Below, one piece after another: positions 10,406 through 23,938 of a DNA stretch of 25,414 bases (the stretch's first letter is position 1; the number at the start of each line of letters is the position of its first letter). The DNA comes from Monoraphidium neglectum (lineage: Eukaryota > Chlorophyta > Chlorophyceae > Sphaeropleales > Selenastraceae), in assembly GCF_000611645.1 (NCBI RefSeq), contig NW_014013108.1, positions 1 through 25,414 on the forward strand, read 5' to 3'. Position numbers and translations under genes: made by a program. The notes under the pieces are model-generated. The model searched no databases. It was not told the DNA's origin and worked only from the letters and a program-made list of their open reading frames with translations.

Positions 10406-10507
10406 ACTTCTTGATGTTGATCCTTGATTTTCTTACTCTGCTATGCTCGACGTGGCTGCATACACGCAAAGGTTTAGCGTGATCTGGGAAGCGCCTCTAC
10501 GTTTTTG

Positions 10508-10521
10508 CTTTTATACACGTG
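10508..10521 (-). promoter_or_regulatory. TATA box with adjacent G-box for the ARGLU1-like gene
   Basis: On the minus strand CACGTG (10521-10516) is directly followed by TATAAAAG (10515-10508), roughly 105 bases before the proposed ATG at 10405. Sequence and spacing fit a core promoter. CACGTG is the plant G-box, bound by bZIP and bHLH factors. Confidence 0.55.
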
Positions 10522-10763
10522 TGTCTTGTCCCCTGGGGACGCGGTGTATGTAGGAGGCGACCTGGGCTGGCTGTTGTGTTGGGCTCAGCGTCAGCCCGAG
10601 CCTGCTGCTGCACTATTTTTGTGTTGGGGGGCATACCCATACCCCTGACTAACTGTCAGCGCATTTGCTGAGGATTGAATCTTTCCTCCAAGGCCCGCAC
10701 TTCGATGAGGCTGCACAAAGTTTTGCCTTATGCTGCAATGCATCACATGAACAAAAGACATGT

Positions 10764-10768
10764 TTACA
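10764..10768 (-). terminator. Putative polyadenylation signal TGTAA (transporter gene)
   Basis: TGTAA on the minus strand, about 390 bases after the transporter's stop codon. It is the first such signal downstream. Confidence 0.4.
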
Positions 10769-11155
10769 AGAGGCCAGTGGTCATATGGTCATACACAGAC
10801 GGGACATCGCTGCCCCACACAATCAGAAAGTTTGTGTTGACCGTTCAAACCACCACCAAAACAACCCGTGTGCTTGGATGTTCACATAGTCCTGCTGTGC
10901 CTGTTGCCACGAAACGCCTGAAAAATTGGATGTCCCACCCACAACAGGCGTGGGCGCACAGCCAATGCCTGCGACTGCAACTCCACACGCAGCACAACCA
11001 CTGCAGGCCATTGTGTAGAGGATCCATGTAAATTTGGGTACAGGAAGGTGTGCGTCATCTGCTGGGCTTGTGGCCACCTGACCAAGCTTGTGCGTCCAGA
11101 ATATGCACGAATTTATGCCGACAAACGCACACCTGCTAGCTGGGTCCCCTCCCTT

Positions 11156-14141
11156 TCACACGTGGCTCACATCCACAAGAAAAGCAGTGATCGCCACCCA
11201 AAGCGCAGCCACTGAGAACCCAACCCCAATCACCAGCACAACCAGTGGCTCCACCAAACCCTCCCACGTAGCATGCAGGCGGCCTAAGCAGCTGAGCCCG
11301 CCATCCTTGCCCTCCTCGTCGCGCTTGGCGGGCATGACCAGGGTTCCAGCAGTTCCATCAGCATCATGCTCGTCCAACAGGCAGTCTCCTAGCCCCGACG
11401 ACGCGACACCCGTCACAGCTGCAAAAGGTGCACCAAGCAGCGGCGCCATCATCGCCACTGCCGAGTCACTAGCGCCTCCTGCGGCACCGGCCCCGGTTGT
11501 ACACGTGGCACCACATCCGCCTCGGCGGTGCCATGCCAGGTATCGCGCTGTGGCGGCCCGTGATGCGGCGTCGTCTGGGTGCCGCCATCCCCGCCTGTGT
11601 CCTGTGACGTGTATCGCAACGGGAATAATGTACGAGACCATGCACACTCCCGTGGCTCCCACAACGCTAATAATCTTTTCAGCTGCGGTGGGGGCAATGA
11701 GCGCAACCGCCAGCGCGCTGCCGATGCTCAGTGCTGTTAGAGCCACCTGGAAAGGGAGGGCAATTGCAGGGACCCAGAGAGGAGGGTATGGTTGGAATGG
11801 GTGGAGGTCCAACATCATATGCCGTCCCGTAAGCATGAAGTGAGACGTTTCAACCCATGTGCCCCTACGCCCTGGTGGCGCTGCACTAACGGCATTGATC
11901 ATGGGATGTTGCAGCCAACACACACCTGCCGTCGCCGTGTGAAGGGTGCCTCTTCGCCCAGCAGCAGTAGGTCCAGTGACTGCCTGCAGGGAGGAGATGT
12001 TCAGGGTGGGCGAGGGACAGCACAAATGTGAACCTGTGGGGTGTGACCCGTTGCTCAAGCCCTGAGCCCCATTAAATACAGCACCCACACACAGCATTAA
12101 AGAATCACAGCGGAGGTCCCCCCCAACCCTCTCCGCAGCCGCATCATGGCTCACGAGCACCTGAGGGCGTACTGTGTTGTGGTCATGCCCAGCGCGAGGT
12201 AGAGGAGCATGCCACCTGCAGGGCGTGAGATAAGGGAGGCAAGGGGGACACGTCCATTGAAGAGAGTGGTACCTGCTGAACGGCGAGTTGCTTATGCCGT
12301 CAGTCGGGGCATGGGGTTGCTTGTGCCGTCAGTTGGGGCACACCCTCAACATGTCTGACGCCACAGCAGCCCGCGCACCATAGAGCGCGAGTGTTGCCAC
12401 GCGCCCGTCCACCAGCTTGTTGACCATGATGTTGCCCTCGGTGCCCTGGCCGAAGAGCGCAGCACCAAACAGCCCCATGGATGCGTAGATACCAAATGCG
12501 ACGCCGTACAGGGTGACCAGCACGGCGCGATTCATGGCTGCCACCCCCACAGGGCCAGCGGGCATCTCTGGCAGCAGCGTCATCATCATTGGCTGCATGT
12601 AGAATGCGTAAGCTGCAACAGAACATGGCGCATAGGAAGGGAGGCATGTGTCAGGTGGAGGCTGCATGCCAGAGAGCAGTCCTAGTGCATTGGAGGGCCC
12701 GCAATGTCATCATGAACCAGGGCTGCACCCCTGAAGAGAGGCGCTGCTCTGCCACCTGCGTGAGCCGCCAAGGCCAGCGCACTGCGCGCCGCGCAGGTGC
12801 AGTCCCCCCCTGGCGATCACTGCCACGGGGCAAGCTCACCCAGAACAGAGAATGCTTCCGGCAGGTGTCCGTCCAGCTTGACGTTCCACAGCGGCACCTC
12901 GCCGTCGGCGATGCCTGGGAACCCCGCTGCAACCACGCGCACGCCCAGCAGCGCCACCAGGCCCAGCACCAATGCTACGCCAGCGGTGGCTGCGGTCTCC
13001 AGCTGCACAGAGCAGGCGCGGTGAGTATGGCAGGTGCTGAACCAAGAAGGCCGTTTCTGCATGGCTTGGAAGCGCGCGGCATAAGCAGGCTGGACAGCAG
13101 AAGCTGAGGGCCTGGTTTCTGCAGATGTGCCCGACCCTTTGCCTGCTCCCTGCCCTGCACACCTGGCGCATATGGCGCTGCAGGCAGAGTGGGAAGAGCA
13201 CCAGAAGCGCAAGTACGCTCATCAGCACCCGGCCGCTTAGCCACGCAGGTGCCTCGCCCTCTGGAAATGCTTGTTGCGCCATCACCACAGCCACATCTGA
13301 CAGCAGCGCCAGGCCGCCACAAAGCGTGCCCCACAGCAGTAGCAGCAGGGACACCTGTGTCACTGCCCGCCACGCTGGGCCGCCCGCCCACTCAGCCAGG
13401 CCCTCATAGGTGTGCCTGTCGGGGGGTGGGGGTTCCGCACTTGGCCTCGCGGGCCGCGCACAGGCTGTGATGAGGGGGACGCAACCACACAGGCACACCG
13501 CACCTGCCCGTGCGCGCCGATGCGCGTATCAGCATACAGCTGGTGGCGACGTTGGTCCAGGCCACTACTGCCATGGTAGCTACACCCAGCAGGACGCCGG
13601 TCTTGGAAAGGGCAAACGGGAGGGGCAGCACGGAACTGCGGTGACGACAAAAGCAGCGACAGCAGCAAAGAATAGCGGTTGTGAGGTTAACCAGCAACCT
13701 TTCAGCGCTTCCGCCAAGTCTCAACTAGTAAAAAGATATCAAGCACTCCTATCACTCTGGAACGGTTTCGCACACATCAAAATCACTTGTGAATGCGCAC
13801 CGCAGTATCTGTCGAAGATATTCCCCCATCCCCCCTCCGCAATATCACACGCGCGCGCGCATGCACGCACGCGCGCGCGCNNNNNNNNNNNNNNNNNNNN
13901 NNNNNNNNNNNNNNNNNNNNNNNNNNNNNNNNNNNNNNNNNNNNNNNNNNNNNNNNNNNNNNNNNNNNNNNNNNNNNNNNNNNNNNNNNNNNNNNNNNNN
14001 NNNNNNNNNNNNNNNNNNNNNNNNNNNNNNNNNNNNNNNNNNNNNNNNNNNNNNNNNNNNNNNNNNNNNNNNNNNNNNNNNNNNNNNNNNNNNNNNNNNN
14101 NNNNNNNNNNNNNNNNNNNNNNNNNNNNNNNNNCACACACA

Positions 14142-14188
<47 letters not shown>

Positions 14189-14629
14189 GCCAAGAACTCC
14201 CAGGCTGAGCGTGAAGCAGGCGCTGCGAAAGGCACGCTCTGCTGTGTCCTGGCTGTAGTAGGGATCCGAGATACCGGCATCCTCCACCAACCATGCTACC
14301 CTCTGCAGCAACAAGAGAGACGTTTATGGCGGCTTGTTTGGTTTGCAGGAGTTGGAGCGTGCGCGATGGCAGCAGGAGTAGGGCCGAATCCGCCGCGGGT
14401 TGTTCTTTTGGCGCAGCCACCATTGGATGTGAGACGAAAGTATGTCTCAACTACCTCGGGAGTTGTAGTCTGCCGTCGACGGCTCACCAGGGGCATAGTG
14501 GCGGGTGAGCGGCAAGCAGCAGAGTGCTCAACGCAAGTGGGGTATCCCTGCCCGTACCCGTGAGTGAGACATCACCTGGCTGTCTTCCCGCCCAGCACGT
14601 TGCTGCTGCAGTGGTGACAAGGGCGCCAT
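11156..14629 (-). CDS. Amino acid transporter, AAAP/SLC38-like family
   Basis: Nine exons (transcript order): 14629-14576, 14302-14187, 13635-13504, 13415-13163, 13002-12840, 12612-12379, 12215-12161, 11983-11926, 11746-11156. Total 1656 nt, 551 aa. Members are secondary carriers with about 11 membrane helices that move neutral amino acids with H+ or Na+; plasma membrane or vacuole location cannot be told from the sequence. Visible features: the family's first-helix motif LGSSVLPLPFALSKTG at about 54-70, split by intron 2; a run of hydrophobic helices in exons 3-6; YAFYMQPMMM at about 241-250; and an ALRQSLDLLLLGEE stretch (about 334-347) like the (F)PLR(E/Q)S(L/I)D motif of SLC38 proteins, created by the exon 7/8 join. 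The loop before the final helix is unusually long (about 100 aa, Ala/Gly-rich). Intron 2 starts with a GT microsatellite and contains the assembly gap. The donor after exon 6 (TAT G|GTGCGC) was chosen because it keeps the next helix in frame. Exon 1 (18 codons) is the least certain. Confidence 0.85.
13846..13880. repeat. Alternating CA/CG purine-pyrimidine tract left of the gap
   Basis: Alternating pyrimidine-purine sequence (CACACGCGCG..., then CACGCACGCG...) running into the N's, inside transporter intron 2. Such tracts can form Z-DNA and are hard to assemble. Confidence 0.85.
13881..14133. other. Assembly gap (253 N)
   Basis: A run of N's wholly within intron 2 of the transporter gene, flanked on both sides by simple repeats. 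No exon is needed inside it: the exons either side join in phase and recreate the family's first-helix motif. Confidence 0.98.
14134..14186 (-). repeat. (GT)n microsatellite at a splice donor
   Basis: CA repeat on the plus strand, with one short CGCG interruption, that reads GTGTGT on the minus strand. Its first GT (14186-14185) is also the 5' splice site of transporter intron 2 (GGCAG|GTGTGT). Confidence 0.85.
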
Positions 14630-15198
14630 CCCGATGCGCCACTGCGCACGTCAGCGTACGCTGATATGCGCCAGCTGCGCACTTGCAGTGTGAATCTGCG
14701 CCCAACTGGGGTTCACTTTTCGTGAGAATCTGAAAACAACCGAATGACGCCTTTTTTCTTGAAAAGGGGGCCCATACGCGTTGTTGACGGCCTCTACGGC
14801 GAGCACATGGCCGCTTTGATCTTGGCCACGTCGATGCGATCGTGCGCTGGGTTGCGGCGATATGGGTTCGTCTGTGTGCTGTGCGAACTCAATTATCATA
14901 AGTTCCACGACCATCGGCAGATGCAATCGGCAAAGTAGCGCAGAACTGTATTGTTTGGGCTGGGGCCAACAGGATGCGGCCGCCGCTACTGAGCGACTAG
15001 TGCCAGTCCCCAACTGCACAGCTTGCGCCCCTGCAATTTATTGCTGCACTGTCATCGCCGCTATGGGTTGCATTACTCACAAGCTCTTTATTCACATGTT
15101 CTTTCTTCCCAAGTTTTTTGTGTGTGAACAGCACATGCAGTCAGCATGGGCCCGTCCCACTCTTGAAGACTGAAGCACAAGGGAGCCCAGGGCGGTTG
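14630..15198. other. Intergenic: upstream of transporter, downstream of lipase
   Basis: No exon, TATA box or other known element is convincing. Open frames of 64-122 codons exist on both strands but lack recognisable features. The lipase stop codon itself lies in a TGTAA (15203-15199, minus strand); no other close polyadenylation signal was found. Confidence 0.45.
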
Positions 15199-16160
15199 TT
15201 ACAGGGAGCGGACGCCCTCATCAGCGCTGAGCTCTAGCAGCAGCGAGATGATGAACTGTGTGACCATGGAACCCAGGTGGCCAGTAGGTCCGTTGCCTTG
15301 AATAGCGTTGTGCGCAAAAAATGTGTGGTGGCACCACGGCCAAACTACGTCGAACCGCCGCCAGGGCAGCGACTGCAGTGCGTCCAGGCGCCCGCTGACT
15401 CCGCCCCGCCGTCGCGAGCCGCCAAAGGCCGCCTCAACGACCGTCTCAACAGACCGGCTCACAACAGGGCTGTTCCCGTCGGCGCTGCCGCTGTTGCTGC
15501 TGCTGCTCGCGCCTCTGTCTTCCTGTGGCCTCCCAGCTGCATAGCTGCTGCTGCGGCCAGTGGTCGTAAGGTGGGGCCGCCTGTCCTCCACCACTTGTGG
15601 CTGCCAGGTCGACCAGGGCAGCGCAGGGTGGCATGGCAGGTCGCAGGTGTGCCTGAGGCTGCTGGATGCCCAGGGGATGAGGTGGTCGCCGCCTGCAGGC
15701 AAATGCAATGGTGGATGATTGCAATTGCTTCAGCAATAGGGCACTGGAGCTCTCTTTGGGAGGGCGGCCTAGCTCAGAAATCGCACTTCACATGCCTGAA
15801 AGGCACTGCCCTGCTCTGCAGGGCCCGCGCACCTGCCGTTGAGAAGACGGCCCGGGTCTCAAATGCCGCCAAACCTGACATGAATGCCAAGCCAGGCCAG
15901 TCGGAGACCATCACATCCAAGAGGGGTGCAAAGGCAATGTCCTCAACACCGCTGCACGAGCCAAGCCGTGGAACCGCCACCTTGGGGCCAGTGTGCATCT
16001 CTGAGGGCTGCGGCCCCGCTTGAGGGGTGCTCGCTGCAACATACCCTGTCTGGCGAATTGGTGGCAGGGGGTGCTCATCCACTGCGATGAGCTGTGACAC
16101 ACTGCGATTGAACATGGCCTGTGTGGGGCCTGCTAGCAGCGCGTGCACCTTGATGACAAC

Positions 16161-16247
<87 letters not shown>

Positions 16248-17307
16248 TTTGTGCAGGTCACCCTGCTTGTGGGGCGGATGGTGGGGATGATCCCGAGGAA
16301 AGCGGACGATACCCCTGGCGTGCAGGACGGAAAGCAGCCGGATCAGCAGGCTGCCCGGCATGGCCTGCAGGAGGTGAGGGGAGGTGCGGCGGCTGGTGGG
16401 AGGGTGCAGGGCCGTTAGAATGGCCGCGGGGCCTATCTTTGGCAGGCGCCTGGCATGGGTGAGCGGAAAACGCGGCCAACAGCCCCTGTCAAGCACCCAC
16501 CTCTTCTGTACAGCTGCTGCTGCACGCCACGTGGGGCGTTGCTATCGTCACGAACGATCGTGCTCGCACCCGACCCCCCAGCAGTGAGCCAGGGGGGGTC
16601 GGCGCCCCATCCTCGCCCGGTGCTGCCGCCAGCAGTCCGAGGGCATAGCGCGCAATCAGGCCCCCCATACTGCGCAAGCAATGGTAGTTGATAGAGCGGG
16701 GCTGAGCCAGCATGCGGCTTCACAGCCAAAACCATTACTTCAATGTGCGCAGGTGATGGTGCGCATCACGTGCCCCCGCAGCGCCCGCCCACCCACCTGT
16801 GCGCCACTATGGACAGTTCCTTCAGGGACGGATGATCCTGCAGGACACTCTGCACTTCAACAGCGAGCCGCTGTCCGCAGACATCAATGCCTGATCAGAT
16901 TAGGGGTGTTGTGAGGTTGTGCGCTGGACGGACGGCTTGGGCAGCTACCCGGAGAAGATTGCAGTTCATAATTCTCCCATTAATGTCACCGAGTCGCACC
17001 ATCGCCTGTCTGCAGCGCGGTGTTGGCGCCGCTCGCATGCACCAGCATGGGGCCGGCCGCTGGGTGCGACACCAGGCGAGCCGAAAATCGGGTCCAGTCC
17101 CACTGCCCGCCCCATATGCCTGGCAGGGTGTGGCGCAGGGACAGCGTGTGTTTGTGGTGGTTCAAGGACCTGACAATTCAATAATTCCAATGGACACGGC
17201 ATAGCTCTCTGGACAGGTTGTGTGCTGCCGTGCGATGCCAGGGCCTCACCATTGACAAGCAGCACAAGGTGCGATGGGCTCTCGGAGTTGGACCTCTCGC
17301 CGGCCAT
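15199..17307 (-). CDS. DUF676-family serine lipase/esterase with polyHis-polyGln insertion
   Basis: Six exons (transcript order): 17307-17250, 17119-17000, 16890-16797, 16669-16501, 16364-15833, 15692-15199. Total 1467 nt, 488 aa. DUF676 proteins are alpha/beta hydrolases, predicted lipases or acyl esterases; the substrate is unknown. Visible features: the first strand and oxyanion region HLVLLVNGIWGGQWDW (about 13-28); nucleophile elbow AHSMGG with Ser91, whose codon is split by intron 3; then GLIARYALGLL; SFVTIATPH (about 128-136), the conserved TPH motif; and the histidine region GDHLIPWASSS with His328, matching DHMVGWRTSS of plant homologues. The C-terminal WRRFDV and FFAHNAIQ segments match the plant C-terminal block. 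Between Ser and His sits an insertion with His x6 (187-192) and Gln x22 (193-214). A Ser-rich linker also separates the His region from the C-terminal block. The start is ATG at 17307 in good context; no signal peptide is visible. All five junctions are in phase and restore family motifs. Confidence 0.88.
16164..16247 (-). repeat. (CAT)6(CAG)22 repeat, coding His6-Gln22
   Basis: Plus strand has 22 CTG units (16164-16229) followed by six ATG units (16230-16247). On the minus strand, in the lipase frame, this reads six His then 22 Gln. Confidence 0.93.
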
Positions 17308-17632
17308 TTGTGACAGCTGCTGCGTGACTGAGGGACGTAGTTGATTTCCCACAGCCACCAGGATAACAGTTGAGGGTGTCTCTCAGCGTTGGTGACAGCA
17401 GCAGCGACGACGGGATGAGCAGCGCCGCCGCATGCGCCTGTGGCGGGAGGGTCCGCTGCAACTAGGCGACACCTTTAGTGCAGGTAACGCTTTGTTCAAA
17501 TCAATCCGGCATAAGCTAACACGCTTTCAGCAACGCTGGGCTCTAGCTGCACGCAGGATGTCTGGGCCGCGTGGATAACCACCGTGCAAACACTGAACCG
17601 AACGACAATCGTCTTGTAGGATAGCCGGAACG

Positions 17633-17646
17633 ATACCATACGGTAT
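17633..17646. promoter_or_regulatory. Inverted repeat with CATACGGTAT element upstream of the lipase gene
   Basis: ATACC and GGTAT arms are separated by four bases. The 10-mer at 17637-17646 is identical to two copies upstream of the ankyrin gene. It lies about 330 bases upstream of the lipase ATG. A related CACCGTAT is at 17661-17668. A regulatory role is inferred. Confidence 0.35.
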
Positions 17647-17756
17647 GCCAGGGTGGTGCAGCACCGTATAAGCTGGTTTCAATCCGGCCAGGCTCGCCCC
17701 AACAGGTGCATGACAACAGCAGCACTGCAGCTCGCTTTTGGCCAGCAGCGCGCATT

Positions 17757-17761
17757 TTACA
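17757..17761 (-). terminator. Putative polyadenylation signal TGTAA (F-box gene)
   Basis: TGTAA on the minus strand, about 278 bases downstream of the F-box gene's stop codon. Confidence 0.45.
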
Positions 17762-18038
17762 TCGCCTGTAGCCGCGCATGAATTGCATGCTGATGGATGG
17801 CTCGGGATGGGAGGGGTGTTGTGTCCAGTGCATTATATCAGCACACCGCCACCGTGTGTCAGGGCAGGGGCCACCTCACTTCATGATTGCATTGCGCATT
17901 GCTCCAGTACTAAATGAAGTGAAGTGTGTCAGCAGCTCTGCGTGAACACCACACGCACAAAGTTGGGGTGAGCAAGGTGCCAAAAACATTTGTGTCAAGT
18001 GCCAATGCAGAGGGGCAACGACACAATGGCCCCGACCA

Positions 18039-21051
<3,013 letters not shown>

Positions 21052-21449
21052 GATGCTCGGCTCGTCGATGGCGCGACGTGCCGGGATCGATGCTCTCCGC
21101 TGTTTGATGGGCGTGGTGGTGACACAAGCACTCCCAGATCTAGACGGCGCAGCGACGCGTTTTATACTGGTCAAGATGCAAGAATTTAAGTGTACATTGA
21201 TGCCCCAATGCTCAAAACACAAAAGCAGACGATCGGAGATCGGCAGTGCAATACAGCTCACAAGGGTGTTCAGCAGCTACCGGCTAGGTTCAACGTTGGA
21301 CGCATTGCATTCAACTTGCCTCGTCGTTTTAATCAAGAAAACCGCCGATAGCTGACGTTACCGTCGAGCCAGCCGCAAGCACAGCGAGTTCCATTGCACG
21401 CTGCATCAGCAGGGACAGCGCTTCTGATCCGCAGCTGGGTGACCACAGG
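21052..21449. promoter_or_regulatory. Divergent promoter region between the F-box and eRF3 genes
   Basis: 398 bases separate the two start codons, which face away from each other. On the minus strand TATAAAAC (21166-21159) lies about 110 bases before the F-box ATG, a spacing like that of the ARGLU1-like gene. No TATA box is visible on the eRF3 side. Shared regulation is possible but inferred from layout only. Confidence 0.5.
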
Positions 21450-23891
21450 ATGAGCGGGCAGCCTCCCGAATCGTGGGAGGATCCCGCGCCCGCTCCCAGG
21501 GCGGCCGCTTTGCCAAAGCCCAGCCTTGGGCTGTCAGCGGCGGCAGCTTCGTTCGTGCCGCGCGTCACTGCACCATCCTTCATCCCAGGCCAGGGTTTCG
21601 TCACAACAGCACCCATCGCACAGCCGCCCCCGCCGCCGCAGCCTGCGCCGCCTCCGCCGCCGCCCGCGCCAGTCGCAGCTGCAGCCCCCTCACCGCCGCC
21701 GCCCGCAGCAGCGCCAGAACCCGCGCCCGTGCGTGCTGCGCCACCCGCCGAGACTGAGGCGCCGCCGGTGCCTTCAAACGGCGATGCGGATGCCATCTCA
21801 GCAGCAGTGGAGGAGCTCAAGGTGTCGGATGAGCCGGCTGCTGCGCCCTCTGTGTCAGCATCGTCCGCAGCGGCTGCAGTGGAGGTGATCCCTGACGCGC
21901 CAGAGGACGAGGGCAAGGTGGTGGAGACCTACCGCAAGCTGCTGGAGGAGGTGGGGGTGCTGGGCTGTGGCTGGGCCGTGGCTGGGCCGTGGCTGGGTGG
22001 CTGTGAGCACTGTGCTGCATGGCCCACGGCACGCGGGCCTCAGGCTGGGCTGGGTTGGGAGGCGTGCAGGGCAGCAGAAATCTGGCGGGTGCGGCGGCGG
22101 CGCGGGCGAAGGACGCAGTCTGTGTGGAGGAAGGCTTTGCAGGTCGCGGCGCTCACTGCTGGGGAGCTAGGCAGAGGGGAGTGTTTGCTTGCAGAGGGCG
22201 CGATTCCCAGAATTGCGCATGGGGGCCTAGGGCCAACAAGTGCACTCGCTCGCTGCTGCTTCTTGGCGCGCCGCCGCCCGCCCACACTTCACGCTGCTCA
22301 TGCCTGGGCACTGTGCCCCAGGACCCCCGTGATCACCTCAACGTGGTGTTCATCGGCCACGTGGACGCCGGCAAGAGCACACTAGGAGGGCAGATCCTGT
22401 TTGTCACAGACCAGGCGAGACAGCTGGGGGGCTGGGGGAGGGCGGCTGTTCTCGTTCGAGCTGCGCTCATGCCGGCGGTTGGACAAGGAGGGCACACCAA
22501 GCTGCAACAGCATGACAGGGCCAGAAACTGCTGGTTGAACATCTGAGTTGGGGAGCATGGGGCACTGGGCACCTTGGACTGGCCAGGCCGCAGGCTCCAT
22601 AGGAGCTGAGCTGACCGTTGCATCACCTCCTCACCCCCCACCCCCCCAGCACACCCTGGTCGCCCCCCATGCCCCCCCTCCTGCAGGTTGACAAGCGCAC
22701 CATTGAGAAGTACGAGCGCGAGGCCAAGGACAAGAACCGCGAGTCGTGGTACATGGCCTACATCATGGACACCAACGAGGAGGAGAGGGTCAAGGGCATC
22801 ACGGTGGAGGTGGGCGGCGGGAGGGGACGACGCCACTCATGAGGGGCGGGGCAGGCCGGTGGGGCAGCAGCAGCAGCAGCAGCAGAAGTGGCAGCCAGGA
22901 TGCTGCACAGAAGCTGTGGTTGGAACGATCATGCAGAGACAGGTCAAGCCTCGCGCGGGGCTGATGGCCGCCAGAACCGCAGCTTTGGGGTCTCCAGCCA
23001 GCCGGGGGAGGCGCCGTCGCCCAACCTGTACGGCCGCCTTGCCTCACAGGTGGGCCGCGCCAAGTTTGAGACTGAGAAGCGGCGCTACACTGTTCTGGAT
23101 GCCCCAGGCCACAAGAACTACGTCCCCAACATGATCATGGGCGCGGCACAGGTGCACGCGGCGAGAGGGCCGGGTTGCGGGTTCGGGAGGAGCGGGGCAC
23201 GGGGAGAGGCTCTCAAGCAGACAGGTGGCGGCTGAGCTTGTTGATTCAACACATCCTCAATTCCACAACCTGGCGGGCCGGTTGGATGGAGGCGTGAGCT
23301 TCAGCAGGATCGGGCCTGCTGCTCTCTCTCCACCCCCCTCCACACACACGCACACACACCTCCTTACGCGTGTCCCAGGCTGATGTGGCCGTGCTGGTGA
23401 TCAGCAGCCGCAAGGGCGAGTACGAGACCGGGTTCGAGAAGGGCGGGCAGGTGCGGGGAGAGGGCGCAAGCGGGGCGCGCAGTTGGCAGGTCTTCGAGTG
23501 GTGCACTGCTGTGATGGCCGCCACCTGACGTGTGCTGGCACTGTTGCTAGAGCCAGCTGTCACTTTTGCGATTCCTGCCATCCGCAACCCTCGCACCCCG
23601 TGCCATTTGCTTCGAACACCGCACAGACGCGTGAGCACGCCCAGCTGGCCAAGACCCTGGGTGTTGTGAAGCTGATCGTGGTGGTCAACAAGCTGGACGA
23701 CAGCAGCGTGGTGCTGGAGGGCGGGCAGTGGAGCCAGGAGAGGTGCGCACGGTTTTGAAGGGAGGGGGAGGTGTATCTCAGGGGCCCACTGGAAAGGGAC
23801 CCAGCCTCAGGGTGATGAGAGAAGATGCACCGTCTGCAGCACACGGCGAATTGCTCTGGGGCACTTTGCGCAGTCGCGTCGGCATTCGCAT

Positions 23892-23938
<47 letters not shown>

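Larger units (their letters stand above)
10406..11155. other. Intergenic: ARGLU1-like promoter, transporter 3' region
   Basis: Left part: the ARGLU1-like promoter, with a TATA box and G-box. Right part: the probable 3' untranslated region of the transporter gene, with TGTAA on the minus strand at 10764-10768. Plus-strand open frames around 10665-11031 are antisense to this region and show no recognisable domain. Confidence 0.5.
17308..18038. other. Intergenic: lipase promoter region and F-box gene 3' region
   Basis: Contains an ATACC-ATAC-GGTAT inverted repeat at 17633-17646 that includes the third CATACGGTAT copy, and a minus-strand TGTAA at 17757-17761, about 278 bases past the F-box gene's stop codon. 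I see no coding exon. Confidence 0.5.

Noticed and set aside
10665..11031. Plus-strand open frame of 118 codons.
   Set aside because: It is antisense to the probable transporter 3' untranslated region, has no recognised domain and no supporting splice or polyadenylation context.
12300..12378. Extending transporter exon 6 to the stop at about 12327.
   Set aside because: That reading loses the next hydrophobic helix. Splicing at TAT G|GTGCGC puts the following exon in the frame encoding GMLLYLALGM, as the family requires.
14651..15019. Minus-strand open frame of 122 codons between the lipase and transporter genes.
   Set aside because: Composition is unremarkable, no domain is recognisable, and it does not splice in phase to either neighbour in any way I could support.
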